Positions 1-7,766 of a stretch of DNA of 64,000 nucleotides are shown here, piece by piece. Origin of the DNA: Kaistella chaponensis (GTDB lineage: Bacteria > Bacteroidota > Bacteroidia > Flavobacteriales > Weeksellaceae); the NCBI RefSeq assembly GCF_900156725.1, contig NZ_FTOI01000003.1, forward strand, positions 1 through 64,000, read 5' to 3'. How positions within the stretch are numbered: the first letter of the stretch is position 1; each line of letters begins with the position of its first letter. A model generated the notes under the pieces. It was not told where the DNA came from and ran no database searches. It saw only the letters and a program-made list of their open reading frames with translations. The translations under genes were made by a program, and so were the position numbers.

Positions 1-87
1 AATAAAATAATCCATCTCATTTTTGCAGTACTCAAATCTGGAAAAAAATATGAAAATAATTACCAAAATAGTTTGGCGGTGTCATAG
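1..87 (+). pseudogene. 3' end of a transposase, probably IS110-like (partial, window edge)
   Basis: An open frame runs from the first base to a TAG at 85-87 and gives a 28-residue tail containing IIHLIFAVLKSGKKYENNY. A basic helix followed by an LKSGxxYxxxY tail resembles the C-terminus of IS110/IS116-type transposases (Transposase_20 domain). This is recognition of a short tail, so the family is uncertain; the rest of the gene lies outside the window. It reads toward trpC and ends 50 bases before it, where trpD would normally be expected, which suggests that a mobile element sits inside or beside the trp operon. Confidence 0.45.
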
Positions 88-137
88 AAATCAAGCCGGG
101 TCGCAAACTCTGCTCTAAAAAAAAATTAGATATAAAT

Positions 138-914
138 ATGAATATTCTTGATAAAATAATTGAACAGAAACACGTAGAAGTTGCCGAATCGAAAAAGAAA
201 ATTTCGTTGATCGAATTAAAAGATTCCGCATTTTTTCATCGAAATACCTTTTCCCTCAAAGAAACCCTGAAATCAAAAAGCGGAATCATTGCAGAATTTA
301 AAAGAAAGTCGCCAAGTAAAGGAATCATCAATGATAAAGCTGCTGTTTTAGACGTTGCACAATCTTACGAGAAATTTGGAGCAAGCGGAATTTCAATTTT
401 AACAGATCATCAGTTTTTTGGCGGAAATTTAGAAGATCTCTTGAAAGTACGAAATGAAATATCAATTCCCATTTTAAGGAAAGATTTTATGATTGATGAA
501 TACCAATTTTATGAAGCAAAAGCCAACGGAGCCGATATTATTTTATTAATCGCAAGTTGCCTTTCTCCATCGCAGGTTCAGGAATTTACCGATTTGGCGC
601 ATCAATTGGGATTAGAGGTTTTGTTAGAAATCCACACCGAAGAAGAATTGAATCATTATAATAAAAACATAGATTTAGTGGGGATTAACAATCGAAATTT
701 GAAAGATTTCAAAGTCGATTTGCAACATTCAGTGAACTTAAAAAACCTTTTACCAAGTGAAACTTTATCTGTTGCAGAAAGTGGAATTTATTCCTTGAAA
801 GATTTTCAATTTCTTAAAGAAAAAGGATTCGACGGATTTTTAATGGGCGAATATTTTATGCGAAATGAAAACCCAATGAACAAGTTCAAAGAATTTATTG
901 ATGTGATAATGTGA
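138..914 (+). CDS. trpC: Indole-3-glycerol phosphate synthase
   Basis: TrpC closes the indole ring, converting carboxyphenylamino-deoxyribulose phosphate to indole-3-glycerol phosphate. The 258-residue length is normal for the monofunctional enzyme. The (beta/alpha)8 signature is clear: IAEFKRKSPSKG (catalytic Lys, residues ~50-61), PILRKDFMIDEYQ (~110-122), LEVLLEIHTEEEL (~152-164), GINNRNLKDF (~180-189) and VAESGI (~211). It is the first gene of trpC-trpF-trpB-trpA. trpD, trpE and trpG are not in the window; a transposase-like tail ends 50 bases upstream, so transcription may start from the element or read through it. Confidence 0.97.
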   Translation: MNILDKIIEQKHVEVAESKKKISLIELKDSAFFHRNTFSLKETLKSKSGIIAEFKRKSPSKGIINDKAAVLDVAQSYEKFGASGISILTDHQFFGGNLEDLLKVRNEISIPILRKDFMIDEYQFYEAKANGADIILLIASCLSPSQVQEFTDLAHQLGLEVLLEIHTEEELNHYNKNIDLVGINNRNLKDFKVDLQHSVNLKNLLPSETLSVAESGIYSLKDFQFLKEKGFDGFLMGEYFMRNENPMNKFKEFIDVIM

Positions 915-918
915 TAAT

Positions 919-1611
919 ATGATCATGGAAAATCAATCTCAAATCTTAAATCTCAAATCTCCAATTAAACTAAAAGTTTGTGGTCTTACAAAACTCGATC
1001 AAATTGTTGAATTAATGCAAATAAACATCGATTTTTTGGGGTTTATTTTTTACGAAAAATCACCACGATATGTTCTAAATGCTCTGACTTTAAATGAAAT
1101 TAAATCAATTCAGCATCGTGGCAAAGTTGGTGTATTTGTAAACGAAAACATTCCTACAATTCTCGAAATCTCCGAAAAAGCAGGCTTAAATTATATTCAG
1201 CTTCACGGTGATGAAACCGATGTTTTTATTTCAGAATTAAAAGAAAAGCTAAATCAAAAAATTAAGATTATCAAAGTTTTTAGAATACCTATTGTCATTC
1301 CGAGGAACGAGGAATCTCAGAGATTCTTCACTTCGCTACTCGCCGTTCAGAATGACATTGATTATGTATTATTCGACACCGATTCTAAATCTTTTGGCGG
1401 AACCGGAAAAACCTTCGATTGGCAAATTTTGAATGAGTTAGAAATCAACATTCCTTATTTTCTAAGTGGCGGAATTTCAGAAGAAAACATTGAAAATATA
1501 AAACAATTAGAACTTCAACCTTTTGCGCTCGACATCAATTCTAAGGTTGAAATTGACCCTGGAAATAAAAACATCAACAAAATTAAAATAGTTAAAAACC
1601 TTCTCAATTGA
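919..1611 (+). CDS. trpF: Phosphoribosylanthranilate isomerase with an in-frame repeat insertion
   Basis: TrpF catalyses the Amadori rearrangement of phosphoribosylanthranilate, the step before TrpC. Visible motifs are LKVCGLT (catalytic Cys, ~residues 18-24), IDFLGFIFYEKSPRYV, YIQLHGDE (~92-99), DYVLFDTDSKSFGGTGKTFDW (~149-169, split here only for reading) and PYFLSGGISEENI. At 230 residues it is about 20 longer than usual. The surplus matches a palindromic repeat (1294-1356) that encodes VIPRNEESQRFFTSLLAV around residues 126-146, between the strand ending KVFRIP and the DxVLFDT strand. It starts 4 bases after trpC; a second in-frame ATG lies at 925. The active-site motifs are intact, so it may still function. 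Confidence 0.95.
   Translation: MIMENQSQILNLKSPIKLKVCGLTKLDQIVELMQINIDFLGFIFYEKSPRYVLNALTLNEIKSIQHRGKVGVFVNENIPTILEISEKAGLNYIQLHGDETDVFISELKEKLNQKIKIIKVFRIPIVIPRNEESQRFFTSLLAVQNDIDYVLFDTDSKSFGGTGKTFDWQILNELEINIPYFLSGGISEENIENIKQLELQPFALDINSKVEIDPGNKNINKIKIVKNLLN
1294..1356. repeat. Palindromic interspersed repeat inside trpF (VIPRNEES type)
   Basis: The element starts GTCATTCcgagg and ends gttcaGAATGAC, forming terminal inverted repeats. An internal near-perfect palindrome GAATCTCAGAGATTC lies at 1312-1326. Its length of 63 bases is a multiple of three, so the trpF frame is kept. Sequences translating to VIPRNEES are, from general knowledge, a frequent mobile or REP-like repeat in Bacteroidota genomes. 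No other copy was noticed in this window. Confidence 0.75.
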
Positions 1612-1639
1612 AGCATTGAGAAACGATTAAAAAGATACA

Positions 1640-2845
1640 ATGAAAACATATAAAAACCCTGACAAAAATGGATATTACGGCGAATTTGGTGGCGCTTTTG
1701 TGCCAGAAATGCTGTATCCAAATGTGGAAGTATTGCAAGGTCAGTATTTAGACATTATCAATTCAGAAGAATTCCAAACCGAGTTTCGTGATTTGTTGAA
1801 AAATTATGTAGGTCGCGCAACGCCACTTTATTTTTCTAAAAATTTAAGCGAGAAATACCAAACGCAGGTTTATTTAAAACGCGAAGATTTAAATCACACC
1901 GGAGCGCATAAAATAAACAATGCTTTAGGACAGGTTTTACTCGCTAAAAAACTAGGAAAAAAACGAATCATTGCAGAAACAGGAGCCGGTCAACACGGAG
2001 TTGCAACCGCGACTGCGTGCGCTTTGATGAATCTGGAATGCATCGTTTATATGGGCGAAGTAGATATCGCAAGACAAGCGCCAAATGTAGGACGAATGAA
2101 AATGTTGGGTGCTACTGTAATTCCTGCAACTTCGGGCTCGAAAACATTGAAAGATGCGGTAAATGAAGCGCTGCGTGATTGGATCAACAATGCTGCGACG
2201 ACGCATTATATCATCGGAAGTGTGGTCGGTCCACATCCTTTTCCGGATTTGGTAGCACGGTTCCAAAGTGTCATTTCGGAAGAAATAAAATGGCAGTTGA
2301 AGGAAAAAATCGGGCGCGAAAATCCCGATTACGTAATCGCGTGTGTTGGTGGAGGAAGCAATGCAGCCGGAACATTTTACCATTTTGTTGATGAACCCAG
2401 CGTAAAAATTATTGCCGCAGAAGCAGGAGGTTTTGGTTTGGATTCAGGGAAATCTGCAGCGACCACTTTCCTCGGAACTTTAGGGGTTTTGCACGGAAGC
2501 AAAAGTTTGGTGATGCAAACAGAAGACGGACAAGTGATCGAGCCTCATTCGATTTCTGCAGGTTTGGATTATCCAGGAATTGGACCGTTTCATGCCCATT
2601 TATTTACGGAAAAAAGAACAGAATTTTTTAGTATTACTGATGATGAAGCCCTCAAATCAGCTTTTGAACTCACCAAAATTGAAGGGATTATTCCCGCGTT
2701 GGAATCTGCGCATGCTTTGGCAGTTTTGGAAAAGAAAAAATTTGGAAAAGAAGAAGTCGTCGTGATTTGTTTGAGCGGAAGAGGCGACAAAGATATGGAA
2801 ACCTACTTGTCAAAATTATCAGTTAATTCATCTCAAATTAAATAG
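1640..2845 (+). CDS. trpB: Tryptophan synthase beta subunit
   Basis: The PLP-dependent beta chain condenses indole with serine. The 401-residue protein has the N-terminal [15 protein letters not shown] signature, the Schiff-base lysine in [15 protein letters not shown] (~residues 82-96), [13 protein letters not shown] (~114-126), the phosphate-binding loop VGGGSNAAG (~237-245) and the C-terminal [10 protein letters not shown]. It follows trpF by 28 bases and precedes trpA by 3 bases, the usual arrangement for subunits forming the alpha2-beta2 tunnelled complex. Confidence 0.98.
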   Translation: MKTYKNPDKNGYYGEFGGAFVPEMLYPNVEVLQGQYLDIINSEEFQTEFRDLLKNYVGRATPLYFSKNLSEKYQTQVYLKREDLNHTGAHKINNALGQVLLAKKLGKKRIIAETGAGQHGVATATACALMNLECIVYMGEVDIARQAPNVGRMKMLGATVIPATSGSKTLKDAVNEALRDWINNAATTHYIIGSVVGPHPFPDLVARFQSVISEEIKWQLKEKIGRENPDYVIACVGGGSNAAGTFYHFVDEPSVKIIAAEAGGFGLDSGKSAATTFLGTLGVLHGSKSLVMQTEDGQVIEPHSISAGLDYPGIGPFHAHLFTEKRTEFFSITDDEALKSAFELTKIEGIIPALESAHALAVLEKKKFGKEEVVVICLSGRGDKDMETYLSKLSVNSSQIK

Positions 2846-2848
2846 AAA

Positions 2849-3586
2849 ATGAAAAAGAAACTCAACATCTATTTCACCGCCGGAATTCCCAGGTTGAATG
2901 ATACTCAAGATATTTTAAAACTCATTCAAAATTCGGGGGCAGATTTCATAGAAATCGGAATGCCTTATTCTGATCCAGTTGCTGATGGACCTGTGATTCA
3001 GAAAGCTCACGAAATTGCGCTGAAAAACGGAATGACCATCGCAGCACTTTTTCACCAGCTAAAAGAGGTGAAATCTGAAATGAATATTCCGATTATTTTG
3101 ATGGGATATATTAATCCTGTCCTCAGTTTCGGATTCGAAAATTTCTGCCGAGAATGCAAAGATTCCGGTGTTTCTGGTTTGATAATCCCGGATTTACCTG
3201 CCGTGGAATTTGAGAAAAATTACAGAACAATTTTAGAGAAATACCAGCAGAATTTTATCTTTTTGGTAACGCCGGAAACCTCTGATGAAAGAATAAAATA
3301 TTTAGATTCGCTCTCGTCCGGATTTTTATATGCAGTCTCGAGTTCTTCTACCACAGGAAATGATGCCAAAGAAATCAACAATGAAGAATACCTGAACCGA
3401 CTTGCAAATCTAGGCTTGAAAAATCCTGTGATGATTGGTTTTGGGATTAAAAATAAATCGGATTTCGATAAAGTAACCGAAAAAGCAGATGGTGGAATTA
3501 TCGGTACCGCTTTTGTGAATATTTTATTGAACAATGAGAATTGGGAAGCGAAAGCTGAAGGTTTTATTCGAAGCATCATCAATTAA
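2849..3586 (+). CDS. trpA: Tryptophan synthase alpha subunit
   Basis: The alpha chain cleaves indole-3-glycerol phosphate to indole and glyceraldehyde 3-phosphate. Signatures are FIEIGMPYSDPVADGPVIQ (catalytic Glu, ~residues 34-52), MGYINPVLSFG (~85-95), GLIIPDLPAVE (second catalytic acid in PDLP, ~109-119), YAVSSSSTTG and GFGIKNKSD. The length of 245 residues is slightly short of the usual 260 but complete. It is the last gene of the trp cluster; a weak hairpin follows. Confidence 0.97.
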   Translation: MKKKLNIYFTAGIPRLNDTQDILKLIQNSGADFIEIGMPYSDPVADGPVIQKAHEIALKNGMTIAALFHQLKEVKSEMNIPIILMGYINPVLSFGFENFCRECKDSGVSGLIIPDLPAVEFEKNYRTILEKYQQNFIFLVTPETSDERIKYLDSLSSGFLYAVSSSSTTGNDAKEINNEEYLNRLANLGLKNPVMIGFGIKNKSDFDKVTEKADGGIIGTAFVNILLNNENWEAKAEGFIRSIIN

Positions 3587-3605
3587 TTGTATAAATTTGC
3601 GCGGG

Positions 3606-3637
3606 TAAAAAATGAAAAGCTTCTTTCTTCATTTTTA
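3606..3637 (+). terminator. Possible terminator after the trp operon
   Basis: AAAAAATGAAaAGC and TTCTTCATTTTT can pair imperfectly around a short loop just after trpA, followed by a T/A-rich run. The stem is weak and AT-rich, so this is tentative. Confidence 0.35.
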
Positions 3638-3654
3638 AAACAAAAGTTAAATAG

Positions 3655-3775
3655 GATGCTGAGTCTCGCAATAGGGATAGAAGTGGAAATCCTTTTTTGA
3701 AAAAAAAGATTGGAACGTATAGCCCGACCCGAGCGGCTGGAAAAGCATTGGAGAGGGGATTGCCCAAAAAGTAAA
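3655..3775. repeat. GC-richer intergenic block, possible dispersed repeat
   Basis: Between trpA and lipB lies a block that differs from the AT-rich surroundings. It has AATAGGGATAGAAGTGG, then AAATCCTTTTTT facing a run of A's with AAGATTGG, then AGCCCGACCCGAGCGG and a GGAGAGGGGATTGCCC stretch. The T-run/A-run core can fold back on itself. Similar blocks recur between genes in this bacterial group as I recall them. It is open in the lipB frame but is unlikely to be translated. Confidence 0.4.
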
Positions 3776-3781
3776 AATAAA

Positions 3782-4504
3782 ATGACAGGCAGAAAGAACA
3801 GAACTTTGCATTTTCAAGAATTAGGTTTGATGGATTATGAACCAGCTTTTGAATTTCAGGAAAAATTGATGAAAGAAATCATCGATTTGAAATTGGAGAA
3901 TCGCACCCGAACTGATGATGATCAGAAGCAAACCCCGAATTATTTATTGTTTGTTGAGCATCCTCATGTTTATACGATTGGGAAATCTGGGGACGAACAC
4001 AATATGCTTGCGAATGCTAAAAAGTTAGAGGAAATCAATGCGACTTTTGTGAAAACGAATCGCGGTGGAGATATTACGTATCACGGTTTCGGCCAGATTG
4101 TAGGATATCCTATTTTGGATCTCGATAATTATAAATCCGACATTTTTCTCTACATGCGGAATTTGGAGGAAGTGATCATTCGCACCATTGCTGAATATGG
4201 TTTGAAAGGCGAAAGAAGTGAAGGCGAAACCGGAGTTTGGCTGGATGTCGGTAAACCTTATGCCCGAAAAATTTGTGCGTTGGGTGTGAAGACTTCAAAA
4301 TGGGTGACCATGCATGGTTTTGGGTTGAATGTGAATACGGATTTGCGCTATTTCGACTATATTATTGCTTGCGGAATCAAAGATAAAGGGGTGACTTCTT
4401 TGAAAAGAGAATTAGAACGGGAATTTTCGCCAAGTGAAATGGCTGAAGTTAAAGAGAAAATTAAAAAACATTTCTGCGATGTTTTTGAAGCATCAATTAT
4501 TTAA
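3782..4504 (+). CDS. lipB: Octanoyltransferase (lipoate biosynthesis)
   Basis: LipB moves octanoyl from acyl carrier protein onto lipoyl domains, the first step of lipoylation. Motifs: HPHVYTIGKSGDEHN (~residues 60-74), TNRGGDITYHGFGQIVGYPI (~90-109), GVWLDVGKPYARKICALGVK (Lys and Gly of the active site, ~150-169), WVTMHGFGLNVNTDL and the catalytic Cys in IIACGIKDKGVTSL. The ATG at 3782 was chosen: the frame stays open back to 3710, but that part lies in the repeat-like intergenic block and looks nothing like LipB. A lipoyl-bearing E2 is encoded 1.2 kb downstream. Confidence 0.95.
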   Translation: MTGRKNRTLHFQELGLMDYEPAFEFQEKLMKEIIDLKLENRTRTDDDQKQTPNYLLFVEHPHVYTIGKSGDEHNMLANAKKLEEINATFVKTNRGGDITYHGFGQIVGYPILDLDNYKSDIFLYMRNLEEVIIRTIAEYGLKGERSEGETGVWLDVGKPYARKICALGVKTSKWVTMHGFGLNVNTDLRYFDYIIACGIKDKGVTSLKRELEREFSPSEMAEVKEKIKKHFCDVFEASII

Positions 4505-4547
4505 AGGATCAGGTTTTATACGCAAAAGTGCTTTTATAAAAGGAAAT

Positions 4548-4592
4548 TCAAAAGGTTGCAAATCTTATTTTTTGCAACCTTTTGATTTTTTT
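4548..4592 (+). terminator. Strong hairpin terminator after lipB
   Basis: TCAAAAGGTTGCAAA (4548-4562) pairs perfectly with TTTGCAACCTTTTGA (4571-4585), followed by a T run. The flanking A run may let it also serve the converging deformylase-like gene. Confidence 0.9.
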
Positions 4593-4645
4593 TTGCCTTA
4601 ATTTTTTGATTCTTTAGAGACGTTTTCCTGTGGATGTTTAACTTT

Positions 4646-5263
4646 CTATTTTAGTTCTTTATACGCATCTACTTTTTCGAAAGTCTTCAATTTCTGATTT
4701 TTTATTTTGTCAGAAATTAAAATTCCGGAGAGATGATCGATTTCGTGTTGCAGGATTACAGCGGTAAAACCTTCGACAATCTCTACCAATTTCTTTCCAT
4801 TAAGATCAAAATATTCCAATTGAATAACGTGACTTCTATAGAAATCATCTCTGAAAACTTCGATGGATAAATCACCTTCAGGTCCTAAATGTAATACTTC
4901 TGACCGCCAAATAATTTTTGGATTAATAAAATATTCCAAAGGAGTGTTTTCTTTGTCAAATCGTTTTGCCCAAATGATATTTCAATTAATCCCCACTTGT
5001 GGCGCTGCAATTCCAACTCCGCCGAATGTTGAAATTAATGCCAATTTCATGCGGTTGACTAAAATTTTGGTGTGTTGATCTTTCGGATTTGCATCAGATG
5101 ACTGGGTAAGTAAAACATGATGCTGTAAAGAATCTGAGGTTTGAAAAATAGGCAATGCTGAATTGATATTTCCCTCATTAATGCGTGAAATTTCTTGCTT
5201 TGTATATCTTTGTGAAAAAGCGAAAACAGAAAATAAGATCAATAACAAGGAAACTTTCTTCAT
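4646..5263 (-). pseudogene. Secreted peptide-deformylase-like gene with an in-frame TGA
   Basis: Two consecutive pieces in the same frame make one deformylase-family protein of about 205 residues. The first (5263-4985) has a signal peptide ending FSVFAFSQ and motif 1, GVGIAAPQVGIN. The codon at 4984-4982 is TGA; without it the reading continues NIIWAKRFDKENTPLEYFINP into the second piece with QHEIDHLSGIL (HExxH, motif 3). Homologues normally have an amino acid such as Arg at that point, so a CGA to TGA change is likely. Motif 2 reads GPEGDLSI rather than EGCLS, so the usual cysteine metal ligand is Asp; I recall this in secreted relatives of this group. Either a recent nonsense mutation or a sequencing error. 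It starts 3 bases after the ABM gene's stop, as its downstream partner. Confidence 0.8.
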
Positions 5264-5266
5264 GAT

Positions 5267-5560
5267 TTAGAACGTTTTATATCCTTTATAAACTTGTGCA
5301 GATTTCTCCAACATTGATGCAGATTGATTTCTGAAATTCATCAAATGATCACTGCCATTGTGTTGATGATGGTGTTCATCACTTTCCCAAAGCTCCATGA
5401 TAAAGAAAACACCTTTATTGGTATGGTCTTCGATTAAGTCATATTGCAGACAACCTTCTTCTTTTCGGGTTTCAAAAACTAATTTTTTTAACAATTCTAA
5501 TGCGTCCATCAAATCATTTTCTTTGAATTGAAAGAGGGCGACGATATACAGGTTTTTCAT
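5267..5560 (-). CDS. Antibiotic biosynthesis monooxygenase (ABM) domain protein
   Basis: A 97-residue single ABM domain (dimeric alpha/beta barrel family). Typical signs are the N-terminal strand NLYIVALFQFK, then TRKEEGCLQYDLIED (~residues 35-49), FFIMELWESDEHHHQHNGSDHL (~53-74) and a closing helix plus strand. Such proteins are small oxygenases or stress-response quinol/heme-like enzymes; the substrate cannot be told from sequence. It is the upstream gene of a two-gene unit with the broken deformylase-like gene. Confidence 0.85.
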   Translation of the reverse strand: MKNLYIVALFQFKENDLMDALELLKKLVFETRKEEGCLQYDLIEDHTNKGVFFIMELWESDEHHHQHNGSDHLMNFRNQSASMLEKSAQVYKGYKTF

Positions 5561-5663
5561 AATTTTAATTTAAAGGTCAAAGATAGAAACTGTATTTTAA
5601 ATTTTTGAAAAAAAAGCAATAAAATCCCTTAAAAATTCATTTTTTCCTAATGAGAAAAATTTT

Positions 5664-5671
5664 TATCTTTG
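5664..5671 (+). promoter_or_regulatory. -7 promoter element TATCTTTG before the E2 gene
   Basis: TATCTTTG matches the Bacteroidota TAnnTTTG -7 box and ends 18 bases before the ATG at 5690, implying a very short leader. No clear TTG -33 box is present. Confidence 0.6.
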
Positions 5672-5689
5672 TAAAAATCGAAATAAAAA

Positions 5690-7015
5690 ATGGCAGAATA
5701 TAAATTACTACTTCCATCGATGGGAGAGGGCGTGATGGAAGCAACGATTATCAGTTGGTTGTTCAATGAAGGAGATTCTGTAAAAGAAGATGACTCCGTT
5801 GTAGAAATTGCGACCGACAAAGTAGATTCCGACGTTCCGACCCCGGTTTCGGGGAAAATTATCAAAATCCTGAAACAGAAAGACGAAGTTGCAAAAATTG
5901 GTGAAGCAATTGCGATTTTAGAAGTAGCCGGAGCTGGTGACGAAGTGGCAAATCAACCGCAGGAACCAAAATCTGTGGAAGAAATAAAAACGGATCTTCC
6001 CCATGCAGATCCAGAAGTTGTAAAAGGCTTGGAGGCTGCAATGGAAAGTTCAAAATCATCCGGTGGTTTCGAAGGTTCTGATTTATATCTATCACCATTA
6101 GTAAAATCAATCGCACAAAACGAAAATATTTCTGACAGCGAATTGCAATCCATTAAAGGAAGTGGTTTAGAAGGAAGAATTACCAAAGAAGACATCTTGT
6201 CTTTCGTAGCAAATAGAACTGCTCCAACACCGCCACAAGCAGTTGTAGCACAAGTTTCTGTAGCAGCAACTCCTGCTCCTGCTTCTGCTGCGATTAAACT
6301 GGCGCAAGGTGACGAAATTATCCAAATGGACAGAGTTCGTAAAATCATCGCAGATGCAATGGTGAATTCCAAAAGAACTTCGCCACATGTAACTTCTTTC
6401 ATTGAAACCGATGTTACCAATGTAGTAAGATGGAGAACGAAACATAAAGACATTTTCGAAAAAAGAGAAGGCGAGAAATTGACGTATATGCCAATTTTTG
6501 TTCACGCAATTGTAAAAGCAATTCAGGATTTTCCGTTGATTAATGTTTCTGTAGACGGCGACAAAATCATCAAAAAGAAAAACATCAATATTGGAATGGC
6601 AACTGCACTTCCAGATGGAAACTTGATCGTTCCCGTAATTAAAAATGCAGATCAACTGTCTCTTTCCGGCTTAGCAAAAGCGATTAACGATTTGGCGTAC
6701 CGTGCAAGAAACAAGAAATTGAGACCAGAAGATACGCAAGGTGCAACCTATACCATTTCAAACGTTGGAGGCTTCGGAAACCTAATGGGAACGCCGATTA
6801 TTCCACAACCTCAAGTTGCAATTTTGGCAGTTGGTGCAATTGTGAAAAAACCCGCAGTTTTAGAAACCAAAGACGGCGATGTGATTGCGATTCGTAACTT
6901 GATGTTCATGTCGCATTCTTACGATCACCGTGTAGTAGACGGTTCTTTGGGCGGAATGTTCCTGAAACACGTTCACGATTATCTACAAAACTGGGACATG
7001 AATACTGAGATTTAA
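5690..7015 (+). CDS. 2-oxoacid dehydrogenase dihydrolipoyl acyltransferase (E2)
   Basis: A 441-residue E2 core of a pyruvate or branched-chain 2-oxoacid dehydrogenase. Domains: lipoyl (residues ~2-80) with the lipoylated Lys in EIATDKVDSDVPTP; peripheral subunit-binding domain (~132-172, YLSPLVKSIAQ to GRITKEDIL); an Ala/Pro linker (~175-205); catalytic acyltransferase domain (~210-441) ending with SHSYDHRVVDGSLGG, the His/Asp pair. The single lipoyl domain and the absence of adjacent E1 or E3 genes fit the branched-chain type whose E1 is encoded elsewhere, but this is not proven. Confidence 0.93.
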   Translation: MAEYKLLLPSMGEGVMEATIISWLFNEGDSVKEDDSVVEIATDKVDSDVPTPVSGKIIKILKQKDEVAKIGEAIAILEVAGAGDEVANQPQEPKSVEEIKTDLPHADPEVVKGLEAAMESSKSSGGFEGSDLYLSPLVKSIAQNENISDSELQSIKGSGLEGRITKEDILSFVANRTAPTPPQAVVAQVSVAATPAPASAAIKLAQGDEIIQMDRVRKIIADAMVNSKRTSPHVTSFIETDVTNVVRWRTKHKDIFEKREGEKLTYMPIFVHAIVKAIQDFPLINVSVDGDKIIKKKNINIGMATALPDGNLIVPVIKNADQLSLSGLAKAINDLAYRARNKKLRPEDTQGATYTISNVGGFGNLMGTPIIPQPQVAILAVGAIVKKPAVLETKDGDVIAIRNLMFMSHSYDHRVVDGSLGGMFLKHVHDYLQNWDMNTEI

Positions 7016-7041
7016 TTTTTAGAAGTCCACTACATAAAAGC

Positions 7042-7073
7042 AAACCTTTGAGAATTTCTCAAAGGTTTTTTTT
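7042..7073 (+). terminator. Hairpin terminator after the E2 gene
   Basis: AAACCTTTGAGAA (7042-7054) pairs with TTCTCAAAGGTTT (7056-7068), a 13-bp arm with one loop base as written (fewer pairs in practice), followed by Ts. Confidence 0.9.
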
Positions 7074-7170
7074 AGGAGCTAAATCCCACTTTCCGCTGTA
7101 TCTTTTCCTCGTCGTTCCTCCTCAAAAAAGGATGCCGCTGCAATCGGGGCTAGTTACAGCAGGATTTTTG
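7074..7170. repeat. Dispersed intergenic repeat, copy 1 (AGGAGC ... CGGGGCTA)
   Basis: Begins AGGAGCTAAATCCC, has a pyrimidine-rich middle, then AAAAAAGGATGCCGCTGCAATCGGGGCTA and an A/G tail AGCAGGATTTTTG. A diverged second copy with the same borders occurs at about 52066-52187. It is non-coding, although one frame runs through it into the downstream acetyltransferase. Confidence 0.55.
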
Positions 7171-7192
7171 AATAAAATTCTACCAAAATTCT

Positions 7193-7200
7193 TAACTTTG
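7193..7200 (+). promoter_or_regulatory. -7 promoter element TAACTTTG before the GNAT gene
   Basis: TAACTTTG fits the TAnnTTTG box and lies 21 bases before the ATG at 7222. This supports that ATG over the earlier in-frame start at 7048. Confidence 0.5.
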
Positions 7201-7221
7201 ATTTCTAAAATTTTTACCAAT

Positions 7222-7692
7222 ATGTTTACCATCCGAAAAGCAAAACCAGAAGATAGTCCCATCATATTTGATTTGATTAAAAAACTGGCTGTTTATGAAA
7301 AATTAGGAGATGAAGTAGTGACTTCTGTAGAAGAACTTCGGGAGCAGATCTTTGAAAAAAAATTTGCACACGTCATTATTGGTGAAGAAAACGGAATTCC
7401 AGCTGGATTTGCCCTTTATTTCTATAATTTTTCCACTTTTGTGGGGAAACCTGGATTGTATTTAGAAGATCTTTATGTAGAGCCGGAACACCGCGGAAAA
7501 GGCTATGGAAAAACCCTTCTCATCGAACTCACCAAAATTGCCAAAGCAGAAAACTGTGGCAGAATGGAGTGGTCGGTTCTTAACTGGAATACCCCCGCAA
7601 TAGATTTCTACAAATCATTGCAAGCAAAACCAATGGAGGAATGGTCGGTTTACCGTTTAGATCAAAAAGGAATTGCTGACTTGGCTGAATAA
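7222..7692 (+). CDS. GNAT N-acetyltransferase, SSAT/thialysine type
   Basis: A 156-residue GCN5-related acetyltransferase. It has FTIRKAKPEDSPIIFDLI at the N-terminus, LYLEDLYVEPEHRGKGYGKTLL (acetyl-CoA pyrophosphate loop, ~residues 79-100) and the C-terminal GRMEWSVLNWNTPAIDFYKSL with WSVYRL, the pattern of spermidine/thialysine acetyltransferases. The frame is open from 7048, but that part overlaps the E2 terminator and an intergenic repeat, so translation from the ATG at 7222 is preferred. The substrate (diamine, polyamine or a lysine analogue) is inferred from the family only. Confidence 0.9.
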   Translation: MFTIRKAKPEDSPIIFDLIKKLAVYEKLGDEVVTSVEELREQIFEKKFAHVIIGEENGIPAGFALYFYNFSTFVGKPGLYLEDLYVEPEHRGKGYGKTLLIELTKIAKAENCGRMEWSVLNWNTPAIDFYKSLQAKPMEEWSVYRLDQKGIADLAE

Positions 7693-7713
7693 AAAACGAC
7701 TTTTTACACATAA

Positions 7714-7748
7714 AAAAAGGGTGGAATTATGTTAATTTCACCCTTTTT
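7714..7748. terminator. Bidirectional hairpin terminator
   Basis: AAAAAGGGTGGAATT (7714-7728) pairs with AATTTCACCCTTTTT (7734-7748) with one wobble. It lies between converging GNAT and fRMsr genes and has A and T runs on both sides. Confidence 0.85.
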
Positions 7749-7766
7749 GCTTTTGTTTAAATTTTT

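Noticed and set aside
3710-3781. N-terminal extension of LipB (MERIARPERLEKHWRGD)
   Set aside because: It lies in an intergenic GC-rich repeat-like block and LipB homologues begin near the ATG at 3782.
7048-7221. N-terminal extension of the GNAT acetyltransferase
   Set aside because: It runs through the E2 terminator and an intergenic repeat, and a promoter box lies at 7193-7200, just before the ATG at 7222.
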